Origin: an uncultured Clostridia bacterium
GTDB lineage: Bacteria > Bacillota > Clostridia > Oscillospirales > CAG-382
Direction: 5' to 3'
Assembly: GCA_947627335.1 (NCBI GenBank)
Contig: CANQVQ010000054.1
Coordinates: forward strand, 1 to 11,284
Length of the DNA: 11,284 nt
The translations under genes were made by a program, and so were the position numbers. Positions 7,670 through 11,284 of the stretch are shown here, in pieces. How positions within the stretch are numbered: position 1 is the stretch's first letter; each line of letters begins with the position of its first letter. The notes below the pieces were generated by a model that ran no database searches, was not told where the DNA came from, and worked only from the letters and a program-made list of their open reading frames with translations.

Positions 7670-7768
7670 GGGGGAGAAACGCAGAGCAAGGAGGAGCGGC
7701 GACGAAGTCTACGACGCAGTCTACGACGTGGTCGTGCCGCGACGCCGCCGCGATTGCGGTTCTCCCCC
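7670..7768 (-). other. Nested ~100-nt inverted-repeat structure downstream of the FAD/Rieske gene
   Basis: Outer arms 7670-7683 and 7755-7768 are complementary at 13 of 14 positions. An inner arm pair, 7696-7704 with 7743-7751, matches at 8 of 9, and the odd pair becomes a G-U wobble only in minus-strand RNA. The interior carries two direct copies of agtctacgacg (7706-7716, 7718-7728). The element begins 15 nt after the oxidoreductase stop codon. It may be a 3'-UTR structure, a small RNA or a palindromic intergenic repeat. The remaining gene-free DNA of 7550-7783 shows no credible coding frame. Confidence 0.5.
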
Positions 7769-7783
7769 GAAAGATCTTGCGCG

Positions 7784-9088
7784 TTACCGTTTGGTCTGGA
7801 TCCCGCGGGTCGCGGGGTTGTCGATGATACTTCCGTTGGCGCGGAAGCGCGAACCGTGGCAGGGGCAGTCCCAGCTCTTTTCCTCCGGGTTCCAGCGCAG
7901 GGCGCAGCCCATGTGCGAGCAGCGCGGACGGCGGAGCGCAAGCAGGTCTTTGATCGCCTCGCCGCCGTTGCGCAGAAGCGGGAGCGGCTTCATGCGCCGG
8001 GACGGGTCGAACAGCTTCGCGTATCGGTTCTTTTGCCCGGTCAGCTCGTCCGCCAGCACGGACGCGCCGATCATCGAGCCGGTCATACCCCAGCCGCCGA
8101 ACCCGGTCGTGACGAACACGTCCTTCCCGCCGGAACGGTAAGGACCGATATACGGCAGGTCGTCGAGCGTCACGCAGTCCTGATTCCCCCAGGCGAGGAC
8201 CTCCTTCGCCTGCGGGTAGTACCGCCGCAGGAACTCGCGTGGGACGTCGAAGCCGCACCCCTTTTTGCCCGGACGGCGGTCCCCGCCGCCTATGAGCAGG
8301 AGTTCCCCGACGGAACGCAGATAGACCCCGTCCTCCGCTTCGTCCATGATCGTGCAGTCCAGCGGTTCCGCCCCCTTGCAGGCGATGACGAAGGACCGCT
8401 TCTGGTACATCTTGAGGAAGTACAGTCCGTGCCGATTGATGAATGGGAAGTGCGTGGCGACGACGATTTTCTTCGCGTTCACCCGTGCGCGGTCGGTCAC
8501 GGCGGTCGTCCCGTCCAGATGCAGGACCTTCGTTCGCTCGTAGATCTGCAGTCCGTTCGTCATGGCGTAGAGGAATTTCAACGGGTGGAACTGCGCCGTT
8601 CCCGGCATTCGCGCCGCCCCGGCGACCGGGAAGGGCAGGGGCGTGTCGGTCGTGAATTCCGCGTCCAGACCGAGCGAGCGGAGCGCGTTCACCTCCGCTT
8701 TCATCTTTTCCGCGTCGCACAGCGAGTAGGTGAGCGCGGGAAGCACGGTCAGCTCGCAGGAGAGCGTCTCCGCGTAGGCGCGGAACCGCCCGATGGCGTC
8801 CCGTTCCGCCTCCAGCAGGAGCTTTGCGGCTTCAAACCCCTGCTTGCGGATCCGATCGGCGTAGAGGGTCTCGGTCTGCACGGAAAGGACGGCGGTGGTG
8901 TTCGCGGTGATCCCGCCGCCGACGCGGTCGGCTTCCAGTACGGCACATTCCAAGCCGCGCTCCCGCAGGAGCGCCGCGCAAAGCACGCCAGCCATTCCGC
9001 CGCCGATGACGGCGACGTCGACGGATATATCTTTTTCCAGCCGCGGGAACGACGGCGGTGAAACGGTTTCGGACCAGACGGAACGCAT
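7784..9088 (-). CDS. FAD-dependent oxidoreductase with C-terminal Rieske [2Fe-2S] motif
   Basis: The 434-residue protein opens with the DAO-type dinucleotide fold VAVIGGGMAG (about 25-34) and the GGGITANTTAVLS segment typical of glycine-oxidase-like flavoproteins. It closes the FAD domain with FVTTGFGGWGMTGSMIGA (about 325-342). The C-terminus bears a Rieske cluster motif: Cys390-x-His392 and Cys408-x2-His411 (RCSHMGC and DCPCHGSRF). The Rieske part is short: fewer than 30 residues link the FAD domain to the first Cys, so most of the N-terminal half of a full Rieske fold is lacking. Similar compact forms occur, as I recall, in clostridial homologues, so this is probably not a broken gene. The substrate is unknown; related proteins are loosely annotated as amino-acid or glycine oxidases. 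The start is ATG 9088, 8 nt after AGGAAG. The gene is apparently transcribed alone, divergent from the next gene. Confidence 0.93.
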   Translation of the reverse strand: MRSVWSETVSPPSFPRLEKDISVDVAVIGGGMAGVLCAALLRERGLECAVLEADRVGGGITANTTAVLSVQTETLYADRIRKQGFEAAKLLLEAERDAIGRFRAYAETLSCELTVLPALTYSLCDAEKMKAEVNALRSLGLDAEFTTDTPLPFPVAGAARMPGTAQFHPLKFLYAMTNGLQIYERTKVLHLDGTTAVTDRARVNAKKIVVATHFPFINRHGLYFLKMYQKRSFVIACKGAEPLDCTIMDEAEDGVYLRSVGELLLIGGGDRRPGKKGCGFDVPREFLRRYYPQAKEVLAWGNQDCVTLDDLPYIGPYRSGGKDVFVTTGFGGWGMTGSMIGASVLADELTGQKNRYAKLFDPSRRMKPLPLLRNGGEAIKDLLALRRPRCSHMGCALRWNPEEKSWDCPCHGSRFRANGSIIDNPATRGIQTKR

Positions 9089-9165
9089 AAAGGCATCTTC
9101 CTATCGTTTTCTTTTTAGGATGTGCATTCCGCGAATCGGCTATACGCCGGAAAGGAGCAAGCGAT

Positions 9166-10098
9166 ATGACCGAATACGAGCGCCTGACCGGGCGAAAGAC
9201 GCCGCCGACGGACGCGACGCGTTTCCGCAACGCACGGATCGTCAATTTGTTGAGTATGTACCTCAATTTCACGCCCAAGGCGATCGACCTGCCGTCGCTC
9301 GAGGAGATCGCGTCGTCCTGCGGGCTTTCGCGGGAACGGGCGTACGCCGAATGCCTTGCGGCGGTCTGCGAGGTCGGGACCGACCGGGCGGAACGGGATT
9401 TCACGGCGAACTACATCGTCCCGATGGTACACGAGCTGGATCCCGCCGTGTTCGAGAACGACCCGTACTACCGCACGGTGCGGATCCCGGACGGAAAGCG
9501 GGGGGACTGGGAATTGAAGACCCTGACCCTCTCGCCCTGCGAGGCGTTCGTCTGCGGGGATTTCAAGGTGTACCCGGACGGTCGGATGCTCCCGCAGATC
9601 GGCTATTTCCCACGGTCCTATGCCTATCCTGCGGTGTTTGAGAACGGGCGGGAGTGGATGACCCTGATGCCAAACGAAACGGTCACGACGCTCCCAGCGG
9701 TCGCGCAGGCGGAAGGGAAGGTGCTGACCTACGGGCTGGGGCTCGGTTATTTCGCGTTCATGGCGGCGCAGAAGCCGGAGGTGTCCTCCGTGACCGTCGT
9801 CGAGCGCAGTCCGGACGTCATCGAGCTGTTCAAGACCCTGCTCCTCCCGCAGTTCCCGCACGGCGAAAAGCTCCGCATCGTCTGCGCCGACGCGTTCGAC
9901 TACGCGGAAACGGTTTTTCCGCGGGAGGCGTACGATTTCGTTTTCGCGGACATCTGGCACGACGTGGGGGACGGCAGGGAGCTGTATCTGCGTATGAAGC
10001 GGCTGGAATCCCGTTTTCCCGGTCCGAAGTACGCCTATTGGCTCGAGGACAGCATCCGCTGCTATCTCGCGAAGGAACTCTGGCCGCCGCACGGATGA
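9166..10098 (+). CDS. SAM-dependent methyltransferase-fold protein (spermidine synthase-like), function unknown
   Basis: The 310-residue protein has an N-terminal helical region (about 1-90), a middle part with FVCGDFKVYPDG (about 128-139), then a class I Rossmann-like domain. In that domain I see motif I VLTYGLGLGYFAF (186-198), an acidic end of strand 2 in VVERSPDVIELF (Glu213), CADAFDY (240-246) and the strand 4 segment YDFVFADIWHDVGDG (256-270). The order and the aspartates recall spermidine synthase-like and small-molecule methyltransferases. The polyamine-binding residues cannot be confirmed, and no methyl acceptor can be named. The start ATG lies 8 nt after GGAAAGGAG (9149-9157). It is divergent from the FAD/Rieske gene (77 bp apart); I see no clear promoter in that gap. 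It ends at a bidirectional terminator shared with queT. Confidence 0.85.
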   Translation: MTEYERLTGRKTPPTDATRFRNARIVNLLSMYLNFTPKAIDLPSLEEIASSCGLSRERAYAECLAAVCEVGTDRAERDFTANYIVPMVHELDPAVFENDPYYRTVRIPDGKRGDWELKTLTLSPCEAFVCGDFKVYPDGRMLPQIGYFPRSYAYPAVFENGREWMTLMPNETVTTLPAVAQAEGKVLTYGLGLGYFAFMAAQKPEVSSVTVVERSPDVIELFKTLLLPQFPHGEKLRIVCADAFDYAETVFPREAYDFVFADIWHDVGDGRELYLRMKRLESRFPGPKYAYWLEDSIRCYLAKELWPPHG

Positions 10099-10105
10099 AA
10101 CGGAA

Positions 10106-10133
10106 AAAATCCCCTCCGCCGGGAGGGGATTTT
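10106..10133. terminator. Bidirectional intrinsic terminator between the methyltransferase-like gene and queT
   Basis: A 12-bp perfect stem (10106-10117 with 10122-10133, core CCCCTCC/GGAGGGG) closes a 4-nt loop. It is flanked by six A residues on the left and TTTT on the right. It begins 7 nt after the plus-strand stop codon and 13 nt beyond the queT stop codon. The six-T run on the minus strand makes it strongest for queT. Confidence 0.92.
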
Positions 10134-10146
10134 GCATTTCACGGTT

Positions 10147-10680
10147 TTATTCGGTTTCCGGGAAGAGCTTGACCCGTTTGAGCACCGCGTACAGCGGAAG
10201 CCCAAGCCCATAGCACGCGATGAACTGCCCGGCGGCGACCGTAAAAGCGCTCAGCGCGAGCACCGGCGCCATTCCGACCGTTTCCCCGAACGTCGTGAAC
10301 CCGTACCCGAAGTACAGCACGAACGGGATGATGAAAGCGTTGAACAGCACGGACGGCAGGGGAGAAACCCACTTCACCCACTTGCCCCGGCATCTCCCGA
10401 GCCCGTAGGTGGCGAGCGACGCAAGCAGGGTCGCCAGCGTGCCGAAAATGACGTCCCACAGGTTCCCGCCGCCGAGCAGATTGGCGAGCAGGCAGCCGAG
10501 CGTCAGACCCGGAACGGCTGCCGGTGTGAACAGCGGCAGGATGCAGAGCGCTTCCGAGACGCGGACTTGGATCTGCATCGACGAGAAGGTCCAGAGCAGG
10601 TAGGTCAGCACCGTGTAAACGGCGGCGATCATGGCGCCCTCCGTTAGGTGCCGGAGCGTGATGCTGTGTTTCGCTTTCAT
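10147..10680 (-). CDS. queT: QueT-family ECF transporter S component (queuosine precursor uptake)
   Basis: This 177-residue, highly hydrophobic protein is the substrate-binding membrane subunit of an energy-coupling factor transporter. It is thought to import a queuosine precursor such as preQ1 and would share the common EcfA/A'/T module, which is not encoded here. Family signatures are the N-terminal EGAMIAAVYTVLTYLLW (about 14-30), IQVRVSEALCILPLFTPAAVPGLTLGCLLANLLGG (about 37-71) and DVIFGTLATLLASLA (about 76-90), followed by three further hydrophobic helices. The length is normal for the family. ATG 10680 follows AAGGAG at 8 nt; this site is part of the riboswitch tail upstream. The upstream riboswitch class independently supports the preQ1 assignment. 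The gene stands alone, with its own promoter and terminator. Confidence 0.93.
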   Translation of the reverse strand: MKAKHSITLRHLTEGAMIAAVYTVLTYLLWTFSSMQIQVRVSEALCILPLFTPAAVPGLTLGCLLANLLGGGNLWDVIFGTLATLLASLATYGLGRCRGKWVKWVSPLPSVLFNAFIIPFVLYFGYGFTTFGETVGMAPVLALSAFTVAAGQFIACYGLGLPLYAVLKRVKLFPETE

Positions 10681-10688
10681 TTGATTGT

Positions 10689-10732
10689 CTCCTTAGTTTT
10701 GTTTTAAGTGAGGATGGTTCCGAACTCACTGC
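10689..10732 (-). promoter_or_regulatory. preQ1-I type riboswitch upstream of queT
   Basis: On the minus strand a 6-bp stem AGTGAG/CTCACT (10725-10730 with 10707-10712) closes a 12-nt loop beginning TTC, and is followed at once by an A-rich tail ending in AAAACTAAGGAG. This is the compact architecture of the preQ1-I class: a small hairpin plus an A-rich tail that folds back as a pseudoknot. The tail includes the ribosome binding site of queT, so ligand binding would hide it and lower translation. The loop sequence is not identical to the Bacillus subtilis queC example I remember, and the pseudoknot pairs were not fully resolved by eye. Confidence 0.8.
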
Positions 10733-10741
10733 GTTGGGGAC

Positions 10742-10770
10742 AGTATAGCACGTTTTTCCCCGAAATGCAA
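10742..10770 (-). promoter_or_regulatory. Sigma-A promoter for queT
   Basis: On the minus strand, -35 TTGCAT (10765-10770) and -10 TATACT (10742-10747) have a 17-bp spacer. The predicted transcript start (about 10735) is only a few bases before the riboswitch stem, so the aptamer would lie at the very 5' end of the RNA. An A/T-rich palindrome (TTTTTT-GCG-AAAAAA on the minus strand, about 10774-10788) just upstream of -35 could act as an UP-like element. Confidence 0.88.
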
Positions 10771-10796
10771 CCGTTTTTTCGCAAAAAATGACAAAA

Positions 10797-11284
10797 TTAC
10801 AGGTTTTGCAGGGCTTTCTCCAGCCCGTCCACCCCGTATGCGATGTAGGTCGCCCCGGCGGACTCCAGCTCGTTCTCCTCCGCGTAGCCGAGGTACACCC
10901 CGAGCGAATCCAGTCCGCAGGCTTTCGCCCCTTCGATGTCGTACAGCCGGTCGCCGATCATCAGCACTTTCGAGCGGTCGCACATCCCGGTCCGCCGCAG
11001 CGCCTCCTCGATGACGGCTTGCTTGTTCCCGAGTTTCTCCTCCGGGTCGGAGCCGACGATCTGCTCGAAAAAGTTCGCGATCCCCAGCCGTTCCAGCATC
11101 GCGACGGCGTATTTCTCCAGCTTCGACGTCGCCACGCACATCCGACGCCCGTCCGCCTGCAGCTTTGCGAGCAGTTCCGGGACGCCGGGGAAAAGGCGGC
11201 ACTCCAACTGCCCGATGCGGTCGTACCGTTCCCGGTAGATCTCCACCGCCCGTCGGGATTCCGCCTCGGAAAAGCCGTAAAACC
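10797..11284 (-). CDS. HAD-superfamily phosphatase, phosphoglycolate phosphatase-like (5' end outside window)
   Basis: The frame is open to the right edge, so the N-terminus with the nucleophile motif DxDGT is missing. The GTG at 11246 is only an internal codon, because the preceding residues FYGFSEAESRRA already fit the cap domain. Visible are the cap helices (YRERYDRIGQLECRLFPGVPELLAKL), motif II Thr in VATSK, the motif III Lys in GNKQAVI, and motif IV MIGDRLYDIEGAKACG with its metal-binding aspartates. The protein is a soluble Gph/PGP-like hydrolase of small phosphate esters; the substrate is unknown, and relatives act on phosphoglycolate, nucleotides or pyrophosphate. The stop codon lies 27 bp upstream of the queT -35 box on the same strand, with no strong terminator seen between them, so some read-through into queT is possible. 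Confidence 0.92.
   Translation of the reverse strand, partial: FYGFSEAESRRAVEIYRERYDRIGQLECRLFPGVPELLAKLQADGRRMCVATSKLEKYAVAMLERLGIANFFEQIVGSDPEEKLGNKQAVIEEALRRTGMCDRSKVLMIGDRLYDIEGAKACGLDSLGVYLGYAEENELESAGATYIAYGVDGLEKALQNL

Noticed and set aside
7754..9061. Long plus-strand frame antisense to the FAD/Rieske gene
   Set aside because: It has no recognisable motif or ribosome site; the minus-strand frame has FAD and Rieske signatures.
9141..9146. TATACG as a -10 box for the methyltransferase-like gene
   Set aside because: The implied start of transcription would fall inside the ribosome binding site and no -35 box lies at the right distance.
10797..11246. GTG at 11246 as the start of the HAD phosphatase
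   Set aside because: The frame stays open upstream with cap-domain sequence, and the essential DxDGT motif must lie beyond the right edge.

Overview
The window reads as chromosomal DNA from a GC-rich member of the Bacillota, most likely class Clostridia. Supporting signs are strong AAGGAGG-type ribosome binding sites, consensus sigma-A promoters with 17-bp spacers, a DHHW/MBOAT surface acylation pair, a QueT transporter behind a preQ1-I type riboswitch, and a clostridial-type FAD/Rieske oxidoreductase. This assignment is inference from gene content; no rRNA or other taxonomic marker is present. There is no sign of phage, insertion sequence, CRISPR or integrated element, and most genes are housekeeping or common accessory genes.

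Layout, left to right. Positions 1-2139 (minus strand) hold an operon of an MBOAT O-acyltransferase followed by a DHHW-type partner, which is cut by the left edge and carries a 27-bp tandem repeat coding for Thr/Pro/Asp/Ser-rich units. A textbook promoter lies at 2111-2139. Positions 2173-5449 (minus) hold a monocistronic unit with its own promoter and terminator: one uninterrupted 1059-codon gene that joins a complete CtpE-like P-type cation ATPase to a complete YihY/BrkB-family membrane domain. This fusion is the most unusual feature in the window. Positions 5530-7549 (plus) hold a divergent operon of an unrecognised two-helix membrane protein that overlaps guaB (IMP dehydrogenase) by 4 bp. 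Positions 7550-7783 are a convergent gene-free stretch with three separate inverted-repeat structures. Positions 7784-9088 (minus) encode an FAD-dependent oxidoreductase with a C-terminal Rieske cluster motif. Positions 9166-10098 (plus) encode a SAM-methyltransferase-fold protein of unknown role. A bidirectional terminator at 10106-10133 separates it from queT (minus, 10147-10680), which has a promoter and a preQ1-I riboswitch upstream. The right edge cuts a HAD-family phosphatase (minus).

Functionally, only two groups clearly work together: MBOAT with DHHW (O-acylation of an exported or cell-surface polymer), and the small membrane protein with guaB (co-transcribed, perhaps translationally coupled). 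The other genes are single units with unrelated jobs: ion transport, purine synthesis, redox, queuosine precursor uptake and phosphoester hydrolysis. Long open frames antisense to these genes are by-products of the GC-rich codon usage and are not annotated.
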